The position numbers and the translations under genes were made by a program. Shown here one piece after another: positions 6,738 through 14,832 of a stretch of 20,136 bases of DNA. Source of the stretch: Roseiflexaceae bacterium UBA965. Its GTDB lineage: Bacteria; Chloroflexota; Chloroflexia; Chloroflexales; Roseiflexaceae. The stretch lies in the NCBI GenBank assembly GCA_002292925.1, contig DBCF01000211.1, positions 1 to 20,136 of the forward strand, given 5' to 3'. Under the pieces are notes generated by a model, which was given only the letters and a program-made list of their open reading frames with translations, did no database searches and had not been told where the DNA came from. Position 1 is the first letter of the stretch; every line of letters starts with the position of its first letter.

Positions 6738-8666
6738 TTATTTGCAGTCGACAAGGGCGATGATGCGCCAATATTGCGTGGTTGCAATTACATGCATGAC
6801 GTTGTTTTGTGCAAATGCTGGGGTGCGTTGCCATAATTGATTACTTATCACAAGATGCGTAACCCCTTTGCGGCATAAGACGGTGCTCGTAACGGGATCC
6901 TCGATACGGCGCATATCACGTTCGAATTGGGTATATGCGTGTGTCCAATGGGCAGAATGCCCATACGACACCATATGCTGGATGGTGAATTGTTGTAGTA
7001 GTTGATATCGGGTGGTGTAGAGTGTATCGGCAATCGACCGTGACGCGACATTCGGCACAAACATTACGACTGCATTGGTAGGGAGTGTGGCTAGCTGATT
7101 GGTTAATTCACTATTGGCCGGAACGGGAGCCGTGCGGTACAACGGTGCCGTATCTACTGCGATTCCGATTATGAGTGCCCCAATGAGAAAAAATCGGGTT
7201 TGGTGTTTTTGTGTGCGTTGGAGTACGTATTCAATTCCAAAGGCAGCACATACACACAGCGAAAGTGCCACGACCCCCCCAAAGCGCGCCCAGGCCCGGA
7301 ATGCTCCGAGCCCCATGGTTTGGAGTAGTTGCGCCGGTAATGGCCATTGATCAATAAATTGCAGGGGTGCGTTTATGCGCGTTCCCAATGATAACAATAG
7401 GCCAAAGGTGATAATGCCAATGATGCTCCACCGTGATTTGCGTGGAATGCATTGTATGCCGATTAGGGCAAATAGGGTTGTAATTGCCCCGATATAGAGT
7501 ACTTGCTCACTAGATACCTGCCAATCTATGGGTAATAGATGCAGTTTTTGCCAGAGGCTTAATGGTGAAGGGATGAGGTAATCGCTCAGCGAGGCACTAA
7601 ACTTGCGTGATTCGTCTGCACTAAATTGCCGCAGGTTGACTTGCTGGGCCCGCAGGAGTGGGAGTGCCCCGATGGTACCGCCAATCACGACGTACCATAC
7701 CAAGCGGTAATATTTGCCAATGTCGGCGAACCGCGTGATGTGCAGTCGCACCCCCACATACACGATACTGAGCACCATGCAGATAAACGTATATTGAAAT
7801 GAATTTGCCGCCAACAAAAATGCAACAGCTGCCAGCGCATAATAGTGACGATTGCGCTGTGTGGGGGCCTGGACCCACCATTCTAGGGCGAGAAACCAGA
7901 GCACCACAAATTGTGTCGTCACAATATTGGGGTGATCGATGGCATGCATCGCCCGAAACGGTAACAAGATGGCGGCAATTGCGCCAAGCCGTAAGGCCCA
8001 ATGATTGCGCACTCCCAACACATATGCCCAGTAGGCGGTCGTGATGCCAGTCAGGATGTGTGCCCCCAAAATAAGCAGATTAAAGGCAAGCGTCGGTGAG
8101 ACGAGTACCAAGGATGGCGGAAGCATCCAATACATGAGCCAGGGAATATCGATATAAATTAAATCTAATCCATCAGGGTAGTTTTGGGTAGGGTCGATAA
8201 AGGGGTTGACATGACTACCAGCATTCATGGCAAAGCGCAATAACATATACAAATAATTGTACGTATCACTAGAAATAGCGCCGTCTGCTTGGGTAAGTAC
8301 TGTGTGCATTGGATGCACGAACAGTGGCAACAATGGCAAGAGCGCGCTACAAAGGATGATTACATATGTCCACCCCCAGTTTTCGAGATGCATACGTACA
8401 TCGTTGCGCAATTGCCCAATCCAACGCTTTGGGATGTGTGCGGATGCGGTGGTTTGTGTCGGGTACGGCGTTGACGTGGTAATTGCAGTGAATAGTGTAT
8501 TGAGATAGTACTGCACGAATGAGGTAAATCGGTGTAATGTTGTTTGTAGCAGTGCGCTACGACAGACGGTGCAACCAACGAGATGAGTGCGGGTTTTTTT
8601 GTCGCTAATAGCAAAAAAACTCCCCGTATGTATTGTTTTATGTGTGTAAATACAAACATCAGTCAT
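6738..8666 (-). CDS. Polytopic membrane protein (GT-C/YfhO-like) with N-terminal zinc-finger-like module
   Basis: The 642-residue product starts with a soluble module carrying C5 and H28-x3-C32-x2-C35, like the zinc-binding part of anti-sigma factors. A basic linker follows, then 10 or more membrane helices between about residues 90 and 490, and a C-terminal domain of about 130 residues. After the first helix comes a long loop with SDTYNYLYM and NPFIDPTQNYPDG, the type of first extracytoplasmic loop found in GT-C glycosyltransferases and YfhO-like proteins that use lipid-linked sugars. I infer surface glycan transfer or export but cannot name a substrate. The ATG at 8666 is preferred: an upstream in-frame GTG at 8738 overlaps the likely -10. 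No ribosome site is clear. Codon use looks more AT-rich than in neighbours, a possible sign of transfer. It is a single-gene unit. Confidence 0.75.
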   Translation of the reverse strand: MTDVCIYTHKTIHTGSFFAISDKKTRTHLVGCTVCRSALLQTTLHRFTSFVQYYLNTLFTAITTSTPYPTQTTASAHIPKRWIGQLRNDVRMHLENWGWTYVIILCSALLPLLPLFVHPMHTVLTQADGAISSDTYNYLYMLLRFAMNAGSHVNPFIDPTQNYPDGLDLIYIDIPWLMYWMLPPSLVLVSPTLAFNLLILGAHILTGITTAYWAYVLGVRNHWALRLGAIAAILLPFRAMHAIDHPNIVTTQFVVLWFLALEWWVQAPTQRNRHYYALAAVAFLLAANSFQYTFICMVLSIVYVGVRLHITRFADIGKYYRLVWYVVIGGTIGALPLLRAQQVNLRQFSADESRKFSASLSDYLIPSPLSLWQKLHLLPIDWQVSSEQVLYIGAITTLFALIGIQCIPRKSRWSIIGIITFGLLLSLGTRINAPLQFIDQWPLPAQLLQTMGLGAFRAWARFGGVVALSLCVCAAFGIEYVLQRTQKHQTRFFLIGALIIGIAVDTAPLYRTAPVPANSELTNQLATLPTNAVVMFVPNVASRSIADTLYTTRYQLLQQFTIQHMVSYGHSAHWTHAYTQFERDMRRIEDPVTSTVLCRKGVTHLVISNQLWQRTPAFAQNNVMHVIATTQYWRIIALVDCK

Positions 8667-8728
8667 GATTATGTATGCGCTATCTTGTTTTAGGATATTA
8701 CTATTCGTAGGGTGTTGCCATTCTTTGT

Positions 8729-8737
8729 ATAATAACA
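8729..8737 (-). promoter_or_regulatory. Extended -10 promoter of the membrane-protein gene
   Basis: On the minus strand TGT-TATTAT (8737 to 8729) forms an extended -10. The upstream DNA is A/T tracts with no clear -35 box. The start point would be near 8722, giving a leader of roughly 55 bases. Confidence 0.45.
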
Positions 8738-8738
8738 C

Positions 8739-9200
8739 TGTGAAAATTCATAAAATAATATAAAATACTGTTTTTTATGCAAAAAATTAATGTTTTTAGC
8801 AAAAAAACAAAAACACATACGATATCTTATTAATGTAATTGAACTTTTACGACGGATATTGCGCTAATTGTGCGATTAATAAATTACACTAATTATATAA
8901 AAAAGCATAACAATAAATAAAAATACATATTTTTGTCGTGGTTTGTATGCATAAAAAGAGGAGAGGACAAGTAATATATTTGCTTTACAAATTATTTTGC
9001 AAAATAAGCGATATGAGGTGAATCACACAAAACACTTACATTATGACGGAGCCAATAATATTTTCGCAATGGAGGGAGAGAGTCCACACACAGTAAAGAG
9101 TGTAGACAAAGGCCTGATCACGGGTCAGGCGTGTTGACTATAGCGTGTTGCATGTGGCACGGAGATTTGCAAGTGGCGATGATTTGCCAAATGAAGCAAG
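8739..9200. other. AT-rich non-coding region between two minus-strand genes
   Basis: No credible gene. Positions 8739-9060 are strikingly AT-rich with many A and T tracts, unlike the rest of the window. Positions 9060-9200 return to mixed composition and contain two small inverted repeats: GTC-CA-CAC (9082-9089) with GTG-TA-GAC (9101-9107), and GCCTGA (9112-9117) with TCAGGC (9125-9130). The second may help end the MFS transcript, but it lacks a proper T run on the minus strand. Confidence 0.7.
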
Positions 9201-10478
9201 TTATTCGGCGGTGAGGGTTTCTTGCGGGAGAGGAGTACGACCGATTTTGAGCAGATAAATCAACAAGACACCGGCCATGCGGATCCCGGCTGCGACAAAC
9301 AAGGCAATCTGATAATCAAAGTGTTGGGCCATCCAGGTGCCAACCAGCGGCATAATCAAGGTGGCAATATAGCCGGTGAGTTGTTGGAGTGCCACAAACG
9401 AAGGGACGCGGTCTTTGGGCATGGTACTAAGGCCGATATCAAAAAAAACTAAATCTTTGCCGGCACCAATAAAGCCTGCTAATGCTGCAAACACAATGAT
9501 GAGATTGACCGATTGGGTAAGCCCTGTCAAAAATGGATAACAGGCCAAGGCAATGGTCGAGGCAAACAACACGGGTTGGTTGCCTTTGCGGCTCGTTACT
9601 TTGGCCCACAAAAAATAGGCAATCAACAGCACGCCACTATTGACGGTATTGATAAGCCCAATCGAAAAATCGCTGGCGTGCATGACCCGCACCCAATACA
9701 AAGGGAACAACGGCATCGCCATCCAGATCCCACAATTAAACACAAACGTGGCCAGCACAAAGCGCCCAAATGCCGGCACATCACGGAGCATGGCGACGCT
9801 ATCGGTGAGAAGGGCGCGCAGCCCCGGCTTGTGTTGGCTGGTGTTGACGATGGGGGGCATGGTAATGCGTGAGCTAAAAAAGAAGCTCAGCATACCACCC
9901 ACAAAAGATGCAATGAAGACAATCTGATAGTTGTGGGGGAAAACAAATTGTTCGAGGAGCCAGCCGGCACCTGCCACCGATATGGCTGAGGCTGCCCCAA
10001 GGGTCGACCAACGCCAGCTCATCAGTTGCTGGCGGCGTTGTGGGCCTGCGACAGCACCCATGACGACGGTAAAGGTGATATTGACGATGGTTTGGGGGAT
10101 GGTAGCAATGGCCCAGAGTACAATAATCGCCACCGGAATATATTCCAGCGGCAAAAAAAAGGGCAATAGTCCGGTGAACGCATAGGTTGCTTGAACCCAG
10201 ACCCGGGCCCGTGAATACCACGGCACGATGTTGGTCTGACGCTCGAGCATCCGCCCTACGGGGATTGCGAGGAGTAATCCGGTAAATGCCGGCATTGAGG
10301 TCAAGAGCCCTACCAGCAACGGTGATGCACCGAGCCGGGCCAGAAATACCGCCAAAAACGTCGCGATACCCGTCACAATGCCTACGCCGATGCCGTCGAT
10401 AATCACACTACGTTGATTACGTTGGGTTTGCGCTTCTTCGGGAGAGAGTGGGGTGTTGTTCAAAAATGCATTGAGCAT
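9201..10478 (-). CDS. Major facilitator superfamily (MFS) transporter
   Basis: A 425-residue inner-membrane protein with 12 predicted hydrophobic helices in two halves, the usual MFS size and layout. The N-terminal cytoplasmic tail (LSPEEAQTQRNQRSVIIDG) leads into helix 1. The loop after helix 2 carries PVGRMLERQ, a degenerate form of the MFS signature between helices 2 and 3. A central loop (around NTSQHKPGLRALL) separates the halves. The substrate is not readable; drug/proton antiport and sugar uptake are both possible. The ATG at 10478 has only a weak ribosome site (GAGCAAC). A perfect 14-bp inverted repeat lies 14 bp upstream, between it and the small membrane-protein gene. The third of three minus-strand genes in this block. 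Confidence 0.88.
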   Translation of the reverse strand: MLNAFLNNTPLSPEEAQTQRNQRSVIIDGIGVGIVTGIATFLAVFLARLGASPLLVGLLTSMPAFTGLLLAIPVGRMLERQTNIVPWYSRARVWVQATYAFTGLLPFFLPLEYIPVAIIVLWAIATIPQTIVNITFTVVMGAVAGPQRRQQLMSWRWSTLGAASAISVAGAGWLLEQFVFPHNYQIVFIASFVGGMLSFFFSSRITMPPIVNTSQHKPGLRALLTDSVAMLRDVPAFGRFVLATFVFNCGIWMAMPLFPLYWVRVMHASDFSIGLINTVNSGVLLIAYFLWAKVTSRKGNQPVLFASTIALACYPFLTGLTQSVNLIIVFAALAGFIGAGKDLVFFDIGLSTMPKDRVPSFVALQQLTGYIATLIMPLVGTWMAQHFDYQIALFVAAGIRMAGVLLIYLLKIGRTPLPQETLTAE

Positions 10479-10492
10479 ACGTTGCTCGAATC

Positions 10493-10524
10493 AAACGACC
10501 GTAACAGTGATGTTACGGTCGTTT
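10493..10524 (-). terminator. Perfect inverted repeat between the small membrane gene and the MFS gene
   Basis: AAACGACCGTAACA (10493-10506) and TGTTACGGTCGTTT (10511-10524) form a perfect 14-bp stem with a 4-base loop. On the minus strand it follows the small gene and ends in TTTGATT, so it may terminate that transcript. It also sits just upstream of the MFS start and could be an operator or attenuator. A second palindrome, ACGGTAATTACCGT (10531-10544), spans the stop codon of the small gene. Confidence 0.65.
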
Positions 10525-10537
10525 GGTAGTACGGTAA

Positions 10538-10756
10538 TTACCGTTTGTTGAGAGATTCTTCCCAGGCTGGCTTGGTGGCTTTGGCTGGTGTGGCAGGTTG
10601 GCGCAACGCCAGTACAATACCCGCTACCAATACTGCAACAATCACAAAATAAATCCCTGCGGTAGTGATTGATTCTTCTTGCGCCAGTTTAATGCCGACC
10701 GCAAGGTACGGATAGGCACCGATGATTAATGCAATTAAAGTCCAAGGCTTCTTCAT
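10538..10756 (-). CDS. Small two-helix membrane protein
   Basis: A 72-residue protein with two hydrophobic segments (about 6-25 and 33-55) joined by a short polar turn (QEESIT), then a charged Lys/Pro-rich tail. I recognise no family. The ATG at 10756 is chosen over an in-frame ATG four codons upstream because GGAG lies 6 bp before it. The layout resembles small membrane proteins that accompany transporters, but its link to the MFS gene is doubtful: a 14-bp perfect inverted repeat separates them. An alternating hydrophobic/charged pattern and a good ribosome site argue that it is real. Confidence 0.7.
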   Translation of the reverse strand: MKKPWTLIALIIGAYPYLAVGIKLAQEESITTAGIYFVIVAVLVAGIVLALRQPATPAKATKPAWEESLNKR

Positions 10757-10834
10757 TACATACTCCATTTGTCACAAATCCTCAGACGCTATAGTAACAC
10801 AGATTATCAAGGAGAATGTATTGCACCGTTTACT

Positions 10835-11341
10835 TTATGCCCCGAGCCCTTCGGCATCGCCAAACGCCCACACATCAAGGTCATCGAGGTTGAGGGCTGT
10901 GACGCCATTGGCGATGAGTGCCCCAGCGATTTGGGCACGATGCTCGGTCGCGTGGTGGATTGTTTGGGCGAGGACGGTGGTGCGTGCCCGCGTCAGCGCT
11001 GGATTATCTTGGCGTACCACCACCCCATCAGGCGTGTGCGCAGAGACACGCAAACGCGCATCGGCAGTGGCACATGCTGCCGCGGCGATGGCGAGCTCGG
11101 CGTGGGTAGACACTGCGTCAAACGGTAGATCAGCGTATGGCATTCCGTCGAGTCGTGAGGCATAACTCGTGGCTGCTTCGGCGAGGTGTGCCGTAATCAT
11201 GCCCACACTCCAGTCATTGCCCGGTTCGCAGGCAACAAACGTTGTTTCGGGGAGGCTGGCGAGTACGGCAAAGGTTTGGGCATTGGCCCACGCCATATGG
11301 CGGAACAAACGGTCGCTGGTGAGATCAATCAAGTGGGTCAT
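10835..11341 (-). CDS. DinB-like four-helix-bundle protein
   Basis: A 168-residue protein of the DinB/YfiT superfamily, a four-helix-bundle fold that binds one metal through three histidines. Members include thiol-S-transferases (bacillithiol, mycothiol) and damage-induced proteins of unknown role. Putative ligands are H52 (in MITAHLAEAA), H130 and H134 (in IHHATEHRAQ), spaced as expected. GNDWSVGM (41-48) before the first His is typical. The ATG at 11341 is preferred because AGGAG lies 8 bp before it and the family homology begins there; the open frame continues upstream to 11542 with no family signal. The stop lies 79 bp before the small membrane-protein gene on the same strand. The thiol cofactor or substrate is unknown. 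Confidence 0.85.
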   Translation of the reverse strand: MTHLIDLTSDRLFRHMAWANAQTFAVLASLPETTFVACEPGNDWSVGMITAHLAEAATSYASRLDGMPYADLPFDAVSTHAELAIAAAACATADARLRVSAHTPDGVVVRQDNPALTRARTTVLAQTIHHATEHRAQIAGALIANGVTALNLDDLDVWAFGDAEGLGA

Positions 11342-11990
11342 AGAAAGACTCCTATGTGGATGATTGGCGGTGTGTGGTTTGATGTTTTTGGGTGTCATGA
11401 CGACAGGAACACAGTAATGGTGTAGGAATAACAGACCAAGTATTATTTGTCCCTTTATCGGCATCCCCAGAATCATCGTTAAATCTAACCGTTGCACTAT
11501 ACTATAGTAGATGCAGCAAGAACACCAATTGAAATAACTCAAGTTTCACCAAATTTGTCCCTGCGGTTGCAAATAACCTTCAATCTATTCCAGCCATCCC
11601 AAATCGAGCGAACGGATTAAGCCCCATTGTTTGTCAAAACTGTTGAAACTGATTCATTGTGAAATCCTTCTGAATGAACGTGTTGAAACCACTTAAAGGA
11701 GATTCGTGCGCATCGCAAATCGTAGAACATATCGTGAAACGTCTAGAAATACTTCGAGGTACCACATTCATCGAAAACATGCGATTAATATATACATTCA
11801 TGGAAAAAATCTATTTAGTGAACCTCGACATCACCCACAATTTGTTTGTTGAGGTGACAATACCAAGACGCTGCATGCAGTAGCGCTACGTTTGCGATGT
11901 TGTATTGGCAAAACGCATTTACCCGTAAAATATGAGTACCCATGATTCATTCTTACATAACCCATGCTCAATTGTTCATAGGAGCTCACC
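11342..11990. other. Non-coding gap between the divergent dinB-like and GH32 genes
   Basis: About 650 bp separate two divergent starts, longer than needed for two promoters. It contains a TATACTATAG stretch near 11500-11510. There is also an orphan ribosome-site-like AAAGGAG at 11695-11701, followed by a short GTG frame of about 48 codons without recognisable features. An ATG frame at 11674-11883 has no ribosome site and unnatural composition. The DNA from 11560 to 11880 is more AT-rich than neighbouring genes and could be the remains of a lost gene. Confidence 0.55.
11905..11931 (+). promoter_or_regulatory. Possible promoter of the GH32 gene
   Basis: TTGGCA (11905-11910) and TAAAAT (11926-11931) are close to -35 and -10 boxes, with a short 15-bp spacer. 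The start would be about 50 bp before the ATG. Confidence 0.35.
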
Positions 11991-13385
11991 ATGCTTACTC
12001 CCCAGTACTTCCACCTCATGCACCCTGGTGACCCGAGTTTGCCTGGCGACCCCAATGCAGCCTTTTGCATTGATGGCGTCTACCATTTACACTATATCGT
12101 CGCCCAGCCGTGGCAGGGCCAAGAATCGTTTGCCTTTGTGCATGTGAGTAGCACTGACATGCTGCATTGGACGTGGCACCCAACCACGTTGCACCCCGAC
12201 TTTACCGGACACGGCATGTTTAGCGGCACTGGTTTTTTTACTCATAGCGGCCAACCGGCCATCATCTACCACGGGCAGGGGTCGGGGCGCAACCAAATCG
12301 TTATTGCCACTGACCGTCAGCTGTCGGGCTGGCAACCGCCCTACCCCGTCGATGTGCGTAATCGCGATGGTAGTGTCGCCGACATCAATCACTGGGATCC
12401 CGATTGCTTCGTGATTGGCGACACCTACTACGCTATTTCGGGGGGGGAAAACCCGCCCCTGCTCAAATCGACCGACCTACGCACCTGGACGTATGTGGGG
12501 CCGTTTTTGGCACACGACCTGCCCGATGTGGCCTATGGCGAAGATATCTCGTGCCCTAATTTTTTTCCTATTGGCGACAAATGGATGCTCCTCTGCATCA
12601 GCCACCACATCGGCTGCCGCTACTACATCGGCGATTGGGATGCGGTCAACGAACATTTTGTGCCGCATAGCCATGGCCGGATGAATTGGCGCCGCGATAA
12701 TCAAGACTTGTTTGGTATGCACCGCTGGCGCGTCGATTTTTTTGCACCAGAAAGCCTGCGCACCTCCGACGGGCGACGGGTGATGTGGGCGTGGTTGGCG
12801 ACGATCGGGCGGAATGACGGCAGTATGGATACGCGCACCATCCAATCGTTGCCCCGCGAGCTGGCGCTGGCGCATGATGGTACGTTGCGGATCACGCCCC
12901 TGCGTGAGTTGGCAACATTGCGTCATGACCACATGGCATACCACGGGGTCGACATGGGTCCGCCACAGGCCAATCTCGCACTCAACCCCACGGGAGTACA
13001 GCAACTGGTCGACTATGCAGGTGCGGCCGTTGAAATCCGCATTACCATTGACCGCCAACAAGCCCTGCGCAAATTGTTTGGCTTTGTGGTGTGTGCCGAT
13101 ATGGCGGGCAATGGGCTGGCGCTGATTTTTCGCCCCGAGACGGGCACGATGCGGCTGGGCAACGCCGAATCACCGTTTGCAATGACCAGCTTGGCCCCCG
13201 ACGAGGATCTTGAGCTACGAATTTTTATTGACCATTTCTTGGTTGAGGTTTTTGTCAATGACCGGCAAAGCATGGTAGCTGAATACCCTGCTTATGTCGG
13301 TCACACCGCGCTGTATGGCATTACTGTCGGCGCACCTACGGTCATCAAAATGCTCGATGTCTGGCAAATGGCGGCGACTAATTAA
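11991..13385 (+). CDS. GH32-like beta-fructosidase with altered acid/base motif
   Basis: GH32 enzymes (invertase, levanase, sucrose-6-phosphate hydrolase) release fructose from sucrose or fructans. In 464 residues the five-bladed propeller motifs can be followed: DPN (20-22; D20 is the expected nucleophile, in place of WMNDPNG), FSGTG (77-81), HWDPD (134-138; D136 matches the RDP Asp), then SCPNFF (187-192) where the family has ECPDFF, and FFAPES (250-255). C-terminal to about 310 is a beta-sandwich domain. No signal peptide is seen, so it is probably cytoplasmic. AGGAG precedes the ATG by 6 bp. The usual acid/base Glu is Ser187; E184 is three residues earlier. No sugar transporter or fructokinase is adjacent, so it stands alone. 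It may belong to a divergent GH32 subgroup with shifted catalysis. Confidence 0.85.
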   Translation: MLTPQYFHLMHPGDPSLPGDPNAAFCIDGVYHLHYIVAQPWQGQESFAFVHVSSTDMLHWTWHPTTLHPDFTGHGMFSGTGFFTHSGQPAIIYHGQGSGRNQIVIATDRQLSGWQPPYPVDVRNRDGSVADINHWDPDCFVIGDTYYAISGGENPPLLKSTDLRTWTYVGPFLAHDLPDVAYGEDISCPNFFPIGDKWMLLCISHHIGCRYYIGDWDAVNEHFVPHSHGRMNWRRDNQDLFGMHRWRVDFFAPESLRTSDGRRVMWAWLATIGRNDGSMDTRTIQSLPRELALAHDGTLRITPLRELATLRHDHMAYHGVDMGPPQANLALNPTGVQQLVDYAGAAVEIRITIDRQQALRKLFGFVVCADMAGNGLALIFRPETGTMRLGNAESPFAMTSLAPDEDLELRIFIDHFLVEVFVNDRQSMVAEYPAYVGHTALYGITVGAPTVIKMLDVWQMAATN

Positions 13386-13464
13386 ACCCGTAGCAGACTC
13401 ATTCTGCACCAATCTGAATGAGCACAAAGGTTGCGTAAATAATCTGACAGAGGAATTGATACCG

Positions 13465-14802
13465 ATGATTGCACCAACACCTGCTATTACTGCCACATTA
13501 ATGGTACGCATCAACCCGATTACCACACTCCTCGACGCACAACAGGTAGTGTGGCGGATTGTGGGTGGGGCGGTGCGTGATGCGGTTTGTGGAGTAATTG
13601 CCCGCGAAATCGATGTCGAAGTGGTGCATGCAGACATTACGGAAGTCAATACATGGATCATCGCGGTTTATCCGCAGGCGTTGATTGTAGGCCACGAAAA
13701 ACCAATTATTCGGTTGCGTATGGATGCTGATTGGATAGATATTAGTGTGACGGCCACGGCCGATCTCCACACCGCCGCCTTGGCCCGTGATATCACCATG
13801 AATGCCATGATGATTGATGCGACCGGGCGATTTGTAGACCCGTGTGGTGGTCTGGCTGATATGCAGGCGGGGATATTGCGCCATTGTAGCGATGCCTTTG
13901 CCGATGACCCATTGCGGGTGTTGCGGCTGATGCGTTTTGCTGGGCAATATGGCTTTGTAGTGGCACCGGAGACCGCTGCCCAGTCACAGGCCCTGCGTCC
14001 AGCCGCCGCGCAGCTGACCCGTGAGCGGGTCTGGCTCGAATGGCAGCAATGGGCGCTCCGTAGCCACAATCCCCGGGCCGGACTACAAGCCTTGCACCAG
14101 TGTGGCTGGCTCGACTACTACCCGATGTTGCTGGCACTCGTCGATTGCCCCCAAGACCCTACCTATCATCCCGAAGGCGATGTGTGGCAACACACGTTGT
14201 GGGTTTGTAATGCGGCAGTTGGGCTATCTGTCGACCTCGACGATGAGCAACGCCTAATCGTGATGCTGGCGGCGCTATGCCATGATTTGGGCAAACCGAC
14301 CACGACGAGTCGCAACGATGCGGGGCGGATTGTTAGTCCTGGGCATGCCGAAGCGGGAGATGCCCCCACCCGAGCATTTTTGGCGCTCATCAATGCACCC
14401 GAACGCTATGTTGCCCCGGTAACGGCGTTGGTGCGTGAGCATATGGTCGGCGTGAGTGGTCAGCCCTCGCCACGCATGGTGCGGCGCTTGGCGCAGCGTT
14501 TGGCACCGGCCACCATCGATTTGTGGAGCCGGATTACCGGTGCCGATGGCGGCGGGCGGCCGCCGTTGCCGGCGGTGAACTCTGGTGCCACCTGTGTGGC
14601 ACTGGCGCAGTCGTTGGGCGTGGTAACGGGTAAGCCGGTGGCCTTGATTCGCGGCGAAGATGTGATGCGGCTTGGGGTCCCCCAAGGCCCCCAAATCGGT
14701 GATTTGCTCCAGCGGGCATATGACGCCCAACTCGATGGGGTGTTTGCCACCCGTGAACAAGCCCTCGCATGGCTCCAAGAAACGTGGTATACCGATATAT
14801 GA
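13465..14802 (+). CDS. CCA-adding-type tRNA nucleotidyltransferase / HD phosphohydrolase
   Basis: Class II nucleotidyltransferases add or repair the 3'-CCA of tRNAs or add poly(A). The 445-residue product has the nucleotidyltransferase head with GGAVRD (34-39) and REIDVEV (47-53). Next come RDITMNAM (108-115) and DPCGGL (125-130), the RNA- and nucleotide-binding part with DDPLRVLRLMRF (147-158), and an HD domain with H235, H243 and CHDLGKP (272-278). This matches the HD-fused branch. The first carboxylate of the usual DxD metal pair is Glu48 (E-x-D50). The ATG at 13465 is preferred over far-upstream codons: homology begins shortly after it and GAGGA lies 10 bp before. It is 79 bp downstream of the GH32 gene. 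The only tRNA in the window already encodes its CCA, so repair is as likely a role as synthesis. Confidence 0.9.
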   Translation: MIAPTPAITATLMVRINPITTLLDAQQVVWRIVGGAVRDAVCGVIAREIDVEVVHADITEVNTWIIAVYPQALIVGHEKPIIRLRMDADWIDISVTATADLHTAALARDITMNAMMIDATGRFVDPCGGLADMQAGILRHCSDAFADDPLRVLRLMRFAGQYGFVVAPETAAQSQALRPAAAQLTRERVWLEWQQWALRSHNPRAGLQALHQCGWLDYYPMLLALVDCPQDPTYHPEGDVWQHTLWVCNAAVGLSVDLDDEQRLIVMLAALCHDLGKPTTTSRNDAGRIVSPGHAEAGDAPTRAFLALINAPERYVAPVTALVREHMVGVSGQPSPRMVRRLAQRLAPATIDLWSRITGADGGGRPPLPAVNSGATCVALAQSLGVVTGKPVALIRGEDVMRLGVPQGPQIGDLLQRAYDAQLDGVFATREQALAWLQETWYTDI

Positions 14803-14832
14803 AGCTATATTGAAAAAGTATGGAGCCACGAA

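Noticed and set aside
9060..9140. Riboswitch of a known class
   Set aside because: Two small hairpins are visible but no core motif of a class I can recall, and the nearest gene downstream on the plus strand is far away.
11342..11542. Upstream extension of the DinB-like protein by 67 residues
   Set aside because: The extension has no family similarity, and a good ribosome site precedes the internal ATG at 11341.
11674..11883. 69-codon frame in the gap before the GH32 gene
   Set aside because: No ribosome site, no recognisable family and composition unlike the neighbouring genes.
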